Shown one piece after another: positions 1-8,007 of a stretch of 35,643 bases of DNA (positions are counted from its first letter, which is position 1; each line of letters begins with the position of its first letter). Origin of the DNA: DASZHJ01 sp035581425 (GTDB lineage: Bacteria > Pseudomonadota > Alphaproteobacteria > ATCC43930 > CGMCC-115725); NCBI GenBank assembly GCA_035581425.1, contig DATJVP010000020.1, forward strand, positions 1-35,643. The letters run 5' to 3'. Made by a program: the position numbers and the translations under genes. The notes under the pieces are model-generated. The model was not told where the DNA came from, did not search any database, and saw only the letters and a list, made by a program, of their open reading frames with translations.

Positions 1-1
1 G

Positions 2-2224
2 CAGTACACCATCAATCTCTATCAGGAGCTCGAGAGGATCAGCGGTCAGTCGTGTGGCATGCACGTAACCGGCGGCATCATGCTCGCCGGCACGCGCGAG
101 CGGCTCGACTGGCTGAAGATGGCCAAGGCACGCGGCCGCTACCTCGGCATGGAGCTCGAGGTGATCTCGGTCGAGGAGGCGGCGAAGCTCTTCCCGCTCA
201 TGAACCAGCGGCACTTCGTCGGTGCGCTGTACGATCCGATCGAAGGTCACGTGGATCCCTGGGGAGTGACACAGGCCTACGCCAAGGCAGCGCAGGCCGC
301 GGGCGCCGAGCTCGTGCGGCACACGCGCGTGCTCGATCTGCAGGCCCGCCGCGACGGCTCCTGGGACGTGCTCACGGAAGGCGGCAACGTGCACGCCGAG
401 CACGTCGTGAACGCCGCCGGACTGTGGGCGCGCGAGGTCGGGCGGATGGTCGGGCTCGAGCTGCCGGTCCTCGCGATGGAGCATCAATACCTCATCACCG
501 AGGAGATCCCGGAGGTGAAGGCCTCGAAGTCGGAGATGCTGCACGTCATCGACTTCGAGGGGGAGATCTACATGCGCCAGGAGGGCACGGGCATGCTCAT
601 GGGCACCTACGAGCGCCGTGGCGTGCCCTGGTCCGAGCGCAACACTCCCTGGAACTTCACGCATGAGCTGCTGGCGCCCGATCTCGACCGCATCGCCCCC
701 AGCCTCGAGGTCGGATTCCGGCACTATCCCGCAATCGAGCGCGCGGGAATCAAAAAGGTCATCAACGGTCCCTTCACCTTCGCGCCCGATGGCAATCCCG
801 TCGTGGGGCCGATCCGCGGCCTGCGGAACTATTGGCTCGCCTGCGGCGTGATGGCGGGCTTCAGCCAAGGCGGCGGAGTCGGCCTCGCGCTTTCGAATTG
901 GATGGCGCATGGCGATCCCGGCTTCGACATCTGGGCGATGGATGTCGCGCGCTTCGGCGATTGGGCGACCCTCGCCTACACCAATGCCAAGGTGCGCGAG
1001 AACTATTCCCGACGCTTCCGCATCCGCTTCCCGAACGAGGAGCTGCCGGCCGGGCGTCCCCTGCGTACGACACCGATCTACGACCGCCTCAAGGAGCGCC
1101 GCGCGGTCTTCGGCGTTTCCTATGGGCTCGAGCACGCGCTCTGGTTCGCGCCCGAGGGCATGGAGCCCGTCGAAGAGGTCACGTTCCGCCGCTCGAACGC
1201 GCATGCGACCGTCGCTGAGGAGTGCCGCGCGGTCCGCACCGGCGTCGGCATCATGGAGACCTCGACCTATTCCAAATACGAGGTGACCGGCACGGGCGCG
1301 GAGGCTTGGCTCTCGCGGCTCCTCGTCAATCGGATGCCGCAGCAGGGCCGCATCGTGCTCGCGCCGATGCTCAATGCGAAGGGCAAGCTCATCGGCGATT
1401 TCACCGTCGCGAAAGCTGGACCGGAGCGCTTTTATGTCTTCGGCTCCGGGATCGCCGAGGACTACCACCTGCGCTGGTTCGAGGCGCAGCTCCCGGCGTC
1501 GGGCGCGGCGATCCGGCCCTTGCGCTCGGAGCTCGTGGGTCTGTCCGTCGCCGGCCCCAAGTCGCGGGAGCTGCTGCAATCGATGGTCGCGGAGGATGTC
1601 TCCAACGAGGCCTTCCCGTTCCTCTCCTTCCGTCAGATCGACATCGGCATGATACCCGCGAAGATCGGGCGTATCACCTTCACCGGGGATCTCGGCTACG
1701 AGATCTGGGTCATCGTCGACTATCAGCGGGCGCTTTACGAGCGCATCCTCGAGGCCGGCCGCGACTTCGGCCTCCGGCACTTCGGCGCGCGCGCCTTGCA
1801 TTCTCTCCGTCTGGAGAAGAGCTTCGGCACTTGGGCACGCGAGTTTCGCCCGATCTACGGGCCCTTCGAGGCTGGGCTCAACCGCTTCGTCGATCTCCGC
1901 AAGAACGACTTCATCGGCCGCGACGCTGCGCTGGCGGAAAAGGAGGCGGGCCCGAAGCGGCGTCTCGTCACCTTCGTCGTGAACGATGCCGGCGCCGACT
2001 GCGTCGGCGACGAGCCCGTGTGGCACGAGGGCAAAGTCGTGGGCTGGATCACCTCCGGGGGCTACGCCCATCACGTCGGCAAGTCGATCGCGCTCGGCTA
2101 CGTTCCCGCGGAACTCGCATCGGCCCAGTCTGGCTTCGAAATTGAAATCCTCGGCAACCGCCGTCCCGCTGCGATCGCGCCGAAGCCGATGTTCGATCCC
2201 GAAGGAAAGCGGATGCGAGGCTGA
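2..2224 (+). CDS. Dimethylglycine/sarcosine dehydrogenase-like FAD-GcvT flavoprotein (5' partial)
   Basis: The reading frame is open from base 2, upstream of the first ATG at 59, and that upstream stretch reads as normal protein, so the gene begins before the window and its FAD-binding N-terminus is missing. What remains is the rest of a DAO-type FAD oxidoreductase domain (to about residue 300 counted from the ATG at 59, with the Gly-rich GVMAGFSQGGGVG segment near its end), then a GcvT-like folate-binding domain and its C-terminal barrel (about 370-720, with KNDFIGRDA). This architecture is that of dimethylglycine and sarcosine dehydrogenases, which oxidatively remove an N-methyl group and pass it to tetrahydrofolate. 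The stop overlaps the next start by one base (TGATG), so the two are translationally coupled. The exact substrate cannot be read from sequence. Confidence 0.88.
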   Translation, partial: QYTINLYQELERISGQSCGMHVTGGIMLAGTRERLDWLKMAKARGRYLGMELEVISVEEAAKLFPLMNQRHFVGALYDPIEGHVDPWGVTQAYAKAAQAAGAELVRHTRVLDLQARRDGSWDVLTEGGNVHAEHVVNAAGLWAREVGRMVGLELPVLAMEHQYLITEEIPEVKASKSEMLHVIDFEGEIYMRQEGTGMLMGTYERRGVPWSERNTPWNFTHELLAPDLDRIAPSLEVGFRHYPAIERAGIKKVINGPFTFAPDGNPVVGPIRGLRNYWLACGVMAGFSQGGGVGLALSNWMAHGDPGFDIWAMDVARFGDWATLAYTNAKVRENYSRRFRIRFPNEELPAGRPLRTTPIYDRLKERRAVFGVSYGLEHALWFAPEGMEPVEEVTFRRSNAHATVAEECRAVRTGVGIMETSTYSKYEVTGTGAEAWLSRLLVNRMPQQGRIVLAPMLNAKGKLIGDFTVAKAGPERFYVFGSGIAEDYHLRWFEAQLPASGAAIRPLRSELVGLSVAGPKSRELLQSMVAEDVSNEAFPFLSFRQIDIGMIPAKIGRITFTGDLGYEIWVIVDYQRALYERILEAGRDFGLRHFGARALHSLRLEKSFGTWAREFRPIYGPFEAGLNRFVDLRKNDFIGRDAALAEKEAGPKRRLVTFVVNDAGADCVGDEPVWHEGKVVGWITSGGYAHHVGKSIALGYVPAELASAQSGFEIEILGNRRPAAIAPKPMFDPEGKRMRG

Positions 2225-3228
2225 TGCCGCCTATCCGCCTGACATATCTCGGCGGCCCCGAAGTCGAGCGTCTCGCGCTCACGGATGAGGAGATCATCGA
2301 CGCCGTCGAAGGCGTGCTCCGCGCGCAGGGACGCGGCGAGACCGTCATCGAGCCGCGCGTCCACCTCATTCCCGACAAGAAGGTCCACGGACACTTCAAT
2401 GTGCTCCGCGGCTATGTGGCGCCGCTGGGCGTCGCGGGCGTGAAGATCGTCGGCGACTATGTCGAAAACTACAAGCGGGGCCTGCCATCGGAGATGGCAC
2501 TCCTCAACCTCTTCGATCCCAAAACGGGAACACCGCTCGCCGTCGTCGACGCGAGCGCCATCACGGACATGCGCACCGGCGCCGTTACTGCGGTCGGCGC
2601 CAAGTACCTCGCACGCAAAGGGAGCCGCATCCTCGGCCATATCGGCGCGCGCGGCACCGCCTACTGGAACGTGCGGCTCCTCGACAAACTCTTCGGCTTC
2701 GAGGAAATCCGCGTTCACTCGCGCCGGCCGGAGAGCCGGAGGGCCTTCGGAGAGAAGCTTTCGCGCGACCTCGATAAGCCCGTCACGGTCACCGACGATT
2801 GGGAATCCTGCCTTCGCGATGCCGACATCGTGGTGGAGGCGTCGCGGCTCACCGAGCCCACGCCGCTCCTCAGGACGGAATGGATCAAACCCGGCACCCT
2901 CGTCGTTCCCTACGGCACCATGAGCGCGGTCGAGCTCACACTCACGGACATAATGGACAAGATCGTCGTAGACGATTGGGGTCAGTGCAAGCAGGGCATG
3001 TTCGGCTCGCTCCGCGCGCATGTGGAGACGGGCCGGCTTTCCGAGCGAAATCTCCACGGCGAACTCGGCGAGATCGTCGCGGGCGCCAAGCTGGGCCGTG
3101 AGAGCGATCGCGAGACGATCCTCTTCTGGCATCGCGGTCTCAGCATCACCGACATCGCCTTGGGTCATGCCATGCTCGCGAAAGCAGCGCGGCTCGGGAT
3201 TGGCCAACAGCTCGTCTTCGCGGAGTAA
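2224..3228 (+). CDS. Ornithine cyclodeaminase/mu-crystallin family protein
   Basis: 334 aa, the usual family length. The N-terminal half carries the family substrate-site pattern: VKIVGDY around Lys74 and TDMRTGA with Arg117. A Rossmann NAD(P) site follows (ILGHIGARGTA, about 137-146), with a looser glycine pattern than the usual GxGxQA. Family members include ornithine cyclodeaminase, archaeal alanine dehydrogenase, ketimine reductases and pyrroline-2-carboxylate reductase. The segment aligning with the catalytic Asp of ornithine cyclodeaminase (D228 in the Pseudomonas putida enzyme) reads GTMSAVEL with no Asp, so I do not call it ornithine cyclodeaminase. It overlaps the flavoprotein stop by one base and is followed six bases later by the PhnD-like gene. 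I infer an NAD(P)-dependent imine or amino acid reductase or dehydrogenase working on the product of the same pathway. Confidence 0.85.
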   Translation: MPPIRLTYLGGPEVERLALTDEEIIDAVEGVLRAQGRGETVIEPRVHLIPDKKVHGHFNVLRGYVAPLGVAGVKIVGDYVENYKRGLPSEMALLNLFDPKTGTPLAVVDASAITDMRTGAVTAVGAKYLARKGSRILGHIGARGTAYWNVRLLDKLFGFEEIRVHSRRPESRRAFGEKLSRDLDKPVTVTDDWESCLRDADIVVEASRLTEPTPLLRTEWIKPGTLVVPYGTMSAVELTLTDIMDKIVVDDWGQCKQGMFGSLRAHVETGRLSERNLHGELGEIVAGAKLGRESDRETILFWHRGLSITDIALGHAMLAKAARLGIGQQLVFAE

Positions 3229-3233
3229 CTGGC

Positions 3234-4025
3234 GTGATCGCGAATGCCCGCATGTATTCCGTGGCACCCGCGGCAGCAGCAGCCTGGCGGCGCCTCTTCG
3301 AGTGGGTCACGGAAGCGAGTGGCATTCCCCTCGAGATCATCGAGCACGCCTATCCCGCAAACCTGGACGATCTCTGGCGCCGCGAGGACCTCGCGGCCGC
3401 GTTTATGTGCGGCCTACCACTGGCGCGGGATCGGCGCGCGCTCGTGCCGATAGCAGCGCCGGTCCCGAGCGGCCCACGCTATGGAACCCGGCCCGTCTAC
3501 TTCACGGATTTCGTCGTGCGGGCAGAGAGCCCTTTCCGGACGCTCGACGAGACCTTCGGTCATCGCATCGGATTTACGACGCCGGCCTCACACTCCGGCT
3601 ACAACGCGGTGCGGCATCATCTCCTGCGTTACCGGACGCCGGGGCGGCAGCGCCTCTATGCCGAGACCGTCGGCCCGTTCGTCACGCCGCGCCGCGCGGT
3701 CGAGGCCGTCGTGGCGGGGCGTGCGGATGTCGCGCCCGTCGACAGTTATGCGCTCGATCTCCTGTGCCTTCACGACCCTACCCTCGCGCGCCAGGTGCGA
3801 ATGGTCGACAGCACCGCCGCCGCCCCGATCCCTCCGCTCATCGCCTCGCCTGGAATCGCGCGGGATCGTGCAGTAGGTCTCACGCAGGCGTTCACGGAGG
3901 CGCCCGCGCGGCTTCTCTCTGCTCTCGCCCTCTCCGGTTTCACGCCGCTGGACGCCACGTGCTATCGCGCGCTCATTGACCTCGAGACCGAGGCCGTCGC
4001 CGCGGGCTATCCGGCTCTGGCGTGA
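3234..4025 (+). CDS. PhnD-like substrate-binding protein without signal peptide
   Basis: 263 aa from a GTG start that has GGAG eight bases upstream, inside the stop region of the preceding gene. The fold is that of PhnD-type periplasmic binding proteins: an opening strand then SVAPAAAAAWRRLFEWV, a DLWRREDLAAAFMCGLP segment, FTTPASHSGYNAVRHHL in the middle, and a VEAVVAGRADVAPVDSYALDLL segment typical of ligand-site residues in this family. There is no hydrophobic export signal and no lipobox, so it is predicted to stay in the cytoplasm as read. No phosphonate transport or lyase genes are nearby. Its 3' end overlaps the convergent ammonia-lyase-like gene by 53 bases. Its role could be ligand sensing or scavenging for the adjacent flavoprotein and cyclodeaminase-family enzymes; that is inference. 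Confidence 0.72.
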   Translation: MIANARMYSVAPAAAAAWRRLFEWVTEASGIPLEIIEHAYPANLDDLWRREDLAAAFMCGLPLARDRRALVPIAAPVPSGPRYGTRPVYFTDFVVRAESPFRTLDETFGHRIGFTTPASHSGYNAVRHHLLRYRTPGRQRLYAETVGPFVTPRRAVEAVVAGRADVAPVDSYALDLLCLHDPTLARQVRMVDSTAAAPIPPLIASPGIARDRAVGLTQAFTEAPARLLSALALSGFTPLDATCYRALIDLETEAVAAGYPALA

Positions 4026-5535
4026 GCGTGCCCGCCGCGATCTCCGCTGCCACGCGCTCGATCTCGGGCCCGAGCGTGCGATCCTCGTCGAGCGCCGGCA
4101 CCAGCGCGCGCACGGCCCCGTATGCTTGACGCATCGGCGGCCCCAAGCGCGCGGGACGGAGGTCGAGGGCTTGCGCTGCAATGACGAGCTCAATTGCGAC
4201 GAGATAGGGGAGCCGGTCGAGCATCGCGCGGAGTTTCGCGACGATCTGCGGCAGAAGGCTCGCGTGATCCTCGACCCCATCGGCAACGCCGCGCAGGCCG
4301 AGCGAGACCGGAAGGCTCAGATGATGGATCTCTACCTCGAGCGCCGCGATGGTTTTCTGCACCGCCGCAAAGCCCGTTCGCGTGCCACCGCGCGGGGTGA
4401 GGAAGCGCGGGAGATCGCTGAAGCGCGGCGCCAGAAGCTTCAGGCTGCGCTCGCCGGAAAGCGCGGCCGCCTGTGCGAGGGCGAGGCTCAGATGCTCGAC
4501 GCGAAGCGCGAGGGCGGTTACGTCGAAATTGCCGGTGGAGATGATGCGCCCCTCCTCTGGGAGGACCAGCGGATTGTCGCCTGAGCCGTTGAGCTCGGTC
4601 TCGATCGCCTCGGTCGCGAGGTCGAGCGCATCGAGCGCCGCTCCGTGGACTGGCGCAATGCAGCGGAAGCTCAGCGGGTCTTGTACGCGGCGCGGCGTCG
4701 TGGGTTTCCAGAGCTCGCTTCGCACGAGCAGATCCGAAAGCCGTTCCGCTGCCGCTGCTTGACCGGGCGCAGGACGCGCGCGTTGCGCCCTCGGATCCAG
4801 TGGGCTCAGATTGCCGCGGAAGCCCTCGAGCGCAAGGGCGGCCGCGACGTCGAGCGCGCGCAGAATTCCGCCGGCGTCGTGGAGCACGAGCGCACCCGAG
4901 CCCACAGAGAGCGCATTGGAATTGATGAGCGCGAGGCCGTCCTTGGGACCCAGCGCTACCGGCCGCAGGCCCGCGGCACGCAGCGCTTCGCCTGCGGGCA
5001 TCGCGCGGCCATGGAATTCGGCTTCACCCTCGCCGATGAGCGCGGAGGCGAGATGGGCGAGCGGCGCGAGATCGGCGGCACCGATCGATCCGATACATGG
5101 AATGATAGGGTGGATGCGGGCATTCAGCAGCGCAACGAGACTTTCCAGCACCGGCAGCGAGACGCCGGAGCCCCCCGCGGCCATCCCCGCTATGCGTGCG
5201 AAGGCCGCAGCGCGCACCGAGTCCCGCGGCAAGGGCGGCCCCACAGCGACGCTGCGCGCCCGCAGCGCACGCGTCTGAAATTCCGTCACGTCCTCAGGCG
5301 GCAGGCGCGTGTCGACCGCTGCGCCGAGCCCCGTGGTGAGCCCGTAGACAGGCTCTCCTGCTGCGACGGCGCGGTCGACCACGGCGCGCTCCGCGCGGAC
5401 GCGGCGCCGCGCGGCGGCGGAGAGCTCGATCTTCGTCTCGCCCCTCGCGATATGAGCCACCGTCGCGACAGTGACGCGGCCGTCGCCGACGATCTCGACG
5501 CCTTCGGTTGGAGGACTCGATTTCCGCCGGGGCAT
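3973..5535 (-). CDS. Histidine ammonia-lyase-like protein lacking the MIO triad
   Basis: 520 aa from the ATG at 5535, chosen because GAGAGG lies four bases upstream; ATGs at 5547 and 5565 are alternatives. The protein is clearly a member of the HAL/PAL/TAL family: YGLTTGLG (about 64-71), NGSGDNPL (316-323) and a late VEDHASLLP segment. The two best-known catalytic features are absent. Where active enzymes have GSxGASGDLAPL, with Ala-Ser-Gly cyclising into the MIO electrophile, this protein reads GSIGAADLAPLAH (149-161), one residue shorter and without the Ser-Gly pair. The conserved Tyr of the QDxYSxR motif is Leu (QDPLSFRC, 285-292). It therefore should not do MIO-dependent ammonia elimination. 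It is the last gene of the sox/BHMT/ABC run. A MIO-free elimination from a betaine substrate, as in ergothionase, is possible but unproven. Confidence 0.85.
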   Translation of the reverse strand: MPRRKSSPPTEGVEIVGDGRVTVATVAHIARGETKIELSAAARRRVRAERAVVDRAVAAGEPVYGLTTGLGAAVDTRLPPEDVTEFQTRALRARSVAVGPPLPRDSVRAAAFARIAGMAAGGSGVSLPVLESLVALLNARIHPIIPCIGSIGAADLAPLAHLASALIGEGEAEFHGRAMPAGEALRAAGLRPVALGPKDGLALINSNALSVGSGALVLHDAGGILRALDVAAALALEGFRGNLSPLDPRAQRARPAPGQAAAAERLSDLLVRSELWKPTTPRRVQDPLSFRCIAPVHGAALDALDLATEAIETELNGSGDNPLVLPEEGRIISTGNFDVTALALRVEHLSLALAQAAALSGERSLKLLAPRFSDLPRFLTPRGGTRTGFAAVQKTIAALEVEIHHLSLPVSLGLRGVADGVEDHASLLPQIVAKLRAMLDRLPYLVAIELVIAAQALDLRPARLGPPMRQAYGAVRALVPALDEDRTLGPEIERVAAEIAAGTLTPEPDSPRRRPRSRGQ

Positions 5536-5551
5536 CCGACCTCTCATGGTG

Positions 5552-6367
5552 CTAGGTTTGCGCATCCAAGTGCCGCTCCAGGGTCCGCGTTGCCAAGGCG
5601 ACGGGATAGCAGAACGAGAAGAACATCACGAGTAGAGCAAGATACATCGGGAGGAAGAGCTCGGGCCTCCCTTCCGCGACCAGGGCGCTACGCGTCATCG
5701 TCAGCGCGTCCTGCACGCCGACGATCGAGATGAGCGGCGTCGCCATGGCGAGGGTCGCATAGAGATTCATCCAGGGCGGGATCATCCGCCGCACCGCCTG
5801 CGGAACGATGACCAGCCACAGTATCTGACGGCGATTGAGGGCGAGCCCGCGCGCGCTCTCCCACTGCCCCGCAGGGATCGAGAGCACGCCGCCGCGCACG
5901 ATCTCCGCGACGTTCGCCATGACCGGGAGCGCAAGTCCGATCACCGCCTTGATCCAATCCGGAAACGGGATGCTCCAGCCGAAGACCGTCACCTGATAGG
6001 GAATGAGGAACATCGCGTAGAACAGCAGCACGAGCCAGGGTGCGTTGCGGAAGAACTGCATCGCGCCAAGGCTCGCGATCCGCGCTGACGTCCCCCGCGC
6101 GATGAGGCCGAAGCCGAGGATGACCCCGAGCGCCGTCCCCAGCGCCATCGACAGCACGCTCACCAGGAGATTGAAGAGAAATCCCGAGAATACCAACGGG
6201 AGCCAGCGGAGGACGCCGGACAGGATCGACTCCGATCCCGGCCTCACTGTCGCTTGCGCGAGCGCTACAGAAAGGGGGAAGAGCGCGAGAAGGACCGCGG
6301 AGATCGCGCCGAGCCACCGGCATTCGAGCGCGGCCGAAGGCGACGGCGTATCCACGAGCGCCCTCAT
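5552..6367 (-). CDS. Amino-acid ABC transporter permease (HisM/GlnP type)
   Basis: 271 aa. I start at the ATG at 6367, which overlaps the stop of the upstream permease (ATGA), rather than at an upstream start inside that gene. The sequence has a leading hydrophobic segment (AISAVLLALFPLSVALA), then several membrane helices and the inner-membrane permease EAA loop that contacts the ATPase (ESARGLALNRRQILWLVIVPQAVRR contains it; key residues are E, the paired Ala-Arg-Gly and IVPQA). FFRNAPWLVLLFY is the FFRGTPxLVQLF-type segment of polar amino acid permeases. It pairs with the next permease and the binding protein to import an amino acid or betaine. No ATPase gene is seen in this run. The ammonia-lyase-like gene follows directly. 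Confidence 0.9.
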   Translation of the reverse strand: MRALVDTPSPSAALECRWLGAISAVLLALFPLSVALAQATVRPGSESILSGVLRWLPLVFSGFLFNLLVSVLSMALGTALGVILGFGLIARGTSARIASLGAMQFFRNAPWLVLLFYAMFLIPYQVTVFGWSIPFPDWIKAVIGLALPVMANVAEIVRGGVLSIPAGQWESARGLALNRRQILWLVIVPQAVRRMIPPWMNLYATLAMATPLISIVGVQDALTMTRSALVAEGRPELFLPMYLALLVMFFSFCYPVALATRTLERHLDAQT

Positions 6368-7110
6368 ACGCTGTAACCGGGAATGCGGAGCCTTCGCTCG
6401 AGCCAGCCCATGCCCCAGACCACCACCGCGATCAGCGCTAAGTAAACGAGCAGCAGGACGTTCATCATCTCCTTCACGTTGAAGGACTCCGACCATATCT
6501 GCGCGGAGGCATAGAGCAGCTCGGGCACGGCGATCGCATAGGCGAGCGTCGTGGTCTTCACGAGATTGACGAGATTGTTGTTGAAGGCCGGCAGCGAGAT
6601 GCGGAACGCCATCGGGAAAACGATCAATCGGAAGATCTGGAACCGCGTATGCCCCAGCGCCTCGGCGGCCTCGCGCATCGCGCGCGGCACCGCCTCGATC
6701 CCCGAGCGGAAGATCTCGACGTTATGCGCGCCTGCGAAGAGCGAAAGCGAGACGATCGCCCAGCCTAGGTTCGATACCAATGGCTGGCCGCCGGCGCTCC
6801 CGTCGGGAAACGTCGGTAGCAGCGCGCCGATCCCAAAATAGAAGAACAAAAGCTGGATCAGGGGAGGCGTGTTGCGGAAGAACTCGACGTAGCAGCGCAC
6901 GCTCGCGCGGACGAGCCGCGACTTCGAGCCCTGGAGCCAGGCGCCGAGAACGCCGAGCGCGAAGCTCGCGGCGACGCAGGCAAGCGAGAGACCGAGCGTG
7001 GTCTCGATCCCCGTGACGAAGCGCCGCTGATCGAAACCGTCGTAGAAGATCGAGAGATTGATGCCGTGCGCGGAGTTTAGCCAGCGGAACCACTCCGCGA
7101 CGCCGGACAT
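6364..7110 (-). CDS. Amino-acid ABC transporter permease (HisQ/GlnP type)
   Basis: 248 aa inner-membrane permease. YVEFFRNTPPLIQLLFFYFGIG (key FRNTP-LIQL) is the polar amino acid permease signature, and MREAAEALGHTRFQIFRLIVFP contains the EAA loop that docks on the ATPase. Both segments sit between predicted transmembrane helices (for example TTLGLSLACVAASFALGVLG and NVLLLVYLALIAVVVWGMGW). It lies 35 bases after the binding-protein gene and its stop overlaps the next permease start by four bases (ATGA). The two permeases probably form a heterodimeric channel. Substrate is not readable from the permease; the neighbours suggest a methylated amino acid. Confidence 0.9.
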   Translation of the reverse strand: MSGVAEWFRWLNSAHGINLSIFYDGFDQRRFVTGIETTLGLSLACVAASFALGVLGAWLQGSKSRLVRASVRCYVEFFRNTPPLIQLLFFYFGIGALLPTFPDGSAGGQPLVSNLGWAIVSLSLFAGAHNVEIFRSGIEAVPRAMREAAEALGHTRFQIFRLIVFPMAFRISLPAFNNNLVNLVKTTTLAYAIAVPELLYASAQIWSESFNVKEMMNVLLLVYLALIAVVVWGMGWLERRLRIPGYSV

Positions 7111-7145
7111 CGCGACCTACCGCCGGAGAGTGACCTCCGCTTCGA

Positions 7146-7961
7146 TCACATCAGCTTCTTGTGCATCTCCACCAGGAACGGACTCTCCTTGATGCCCCAC
7201 TTTTTCTCGCGCTCGAGGAGCCAGCCGGTCTTGTGCCACTCCGTCACCATCGCGGAGAGGAGCTGCCCGAACGGTCCCTTTAGATCCTCGAGCCGCACGC
7301 CGATCGCCCAGGGCTGCGGATCCTCGCTCGTGAGCGGCATCGTGTAATTCGCCCATTTCGCATCGCCCGAGGAGAGCCAGGACGAGAAGAGCGTGTCGTC
7401 GAAGAGGAAACCCACGCAGGCGCCGCCGAGGAGCGCGTTCGTCGCCTCCGGCACCGCCGGGAAGACCACGAGCTCCGGCTGATAGAGCTCGGAGACGCGG
7501 CGGTTGTAGTAGGCGCCCTGCACGGCACAAACCTTCTTGCCCTTGAGATCGCCCCATTGGCTGAGCCCGGAGGTCTTGAGCGCGAGCACGTTGGTGGCCC
7601 CGGCGTAATAGTTGGGCTCGATCATGCCGATTACCTGGCGGCGCTGTGGCGTGTCGCCCATGGTGGCAATGATCGCGTCGATCTTGCCTTGCTGCAGAAA
7701 TTCGGTGCGGTTGGCGGCGGTGACGGGGATCTTCTCGAGCTTCACTCCGATCTTCTTCGCGATCTCGTCGGACATGTCGATCTCGAGCCCAATAATCTGC
7801 CCGGAGGGATCGAGGAATCCCCAGGGCTTGTAATCGTTCTTGACGCCGATGACGATGACGCCCTTTTTCTTGACCGCCTCGAGCGTATCCTCGGCCGCCG
7901 CCGATTTCGCCGCGATGAGCGCCGCGAGAACGAAAACCAGAGTCCTGATGGCTGCCCTCAT
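7146..7961 (-). CDS. Periplasmic amino-acid-binding protein of an ABC transporter (SBP_bac_3 family)
   Basis: 271 aa. A Sec signal peptide is clear (basic MRAAIR, hydrophobic LVFVLAALIAA, likely cleavage after KSAAA). The mature protein follows the family 3 solute-binding pattern: VKKKGVIVIGVKNDYKPWGF, then GLEIDMSDEIAKKIGVKL, and LQQGKIDAIIATMGDTPQRRQVIGM with the Thr-x-x-Arg ligand-site type residues. GGGAGG sits just upstream of the ATG at 7961. It lies 46 bases downstream of the BHMT-like gene and ahead of two permeases, so it should deliver the substrate of the pathway. The ligand is unknown; a betaine or methylated amino acid is inferred from the enzymes around it. Confidence 0.92.
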   Translation of the reverse strand: MRAAIRTLVFVLAALIAAKSAAAEDTLEAVKKKGVIVIGVKNDYKPWGFLDPSGQIIGLEIDMSDEIAKKIGVKLEKIPVTAANRTEFLQQGKIDAIIATMGDTPQRRQVIGMIEPNYYAGATNVLALKTSGLSQWGDLKGKKVCAVQGAYYNRRVSELYQPELVVFPAVPEATNALLGGACVGFLFDDTLFSSWLSSGDAKWANYTMPLTSEDPQPWAIGVRLEDLKGPFGQLLSAMVTEWHKTGWLLEREKKWGIKESPFLVEMHKKLM

Positions 7962-8007
7962 CTCTCCCTCCCCGTTTCCTTTTTGACACCACCGAATAGT
8001 AGCAAAC

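Noticed and set aside
3973..5535. Calling the lyase-like gene hutH
   Set aside because: The MIO triad and the QDxYS Tyr are missing and no other hut genes are present, so histidine ammonia-lyase activity is not supported.
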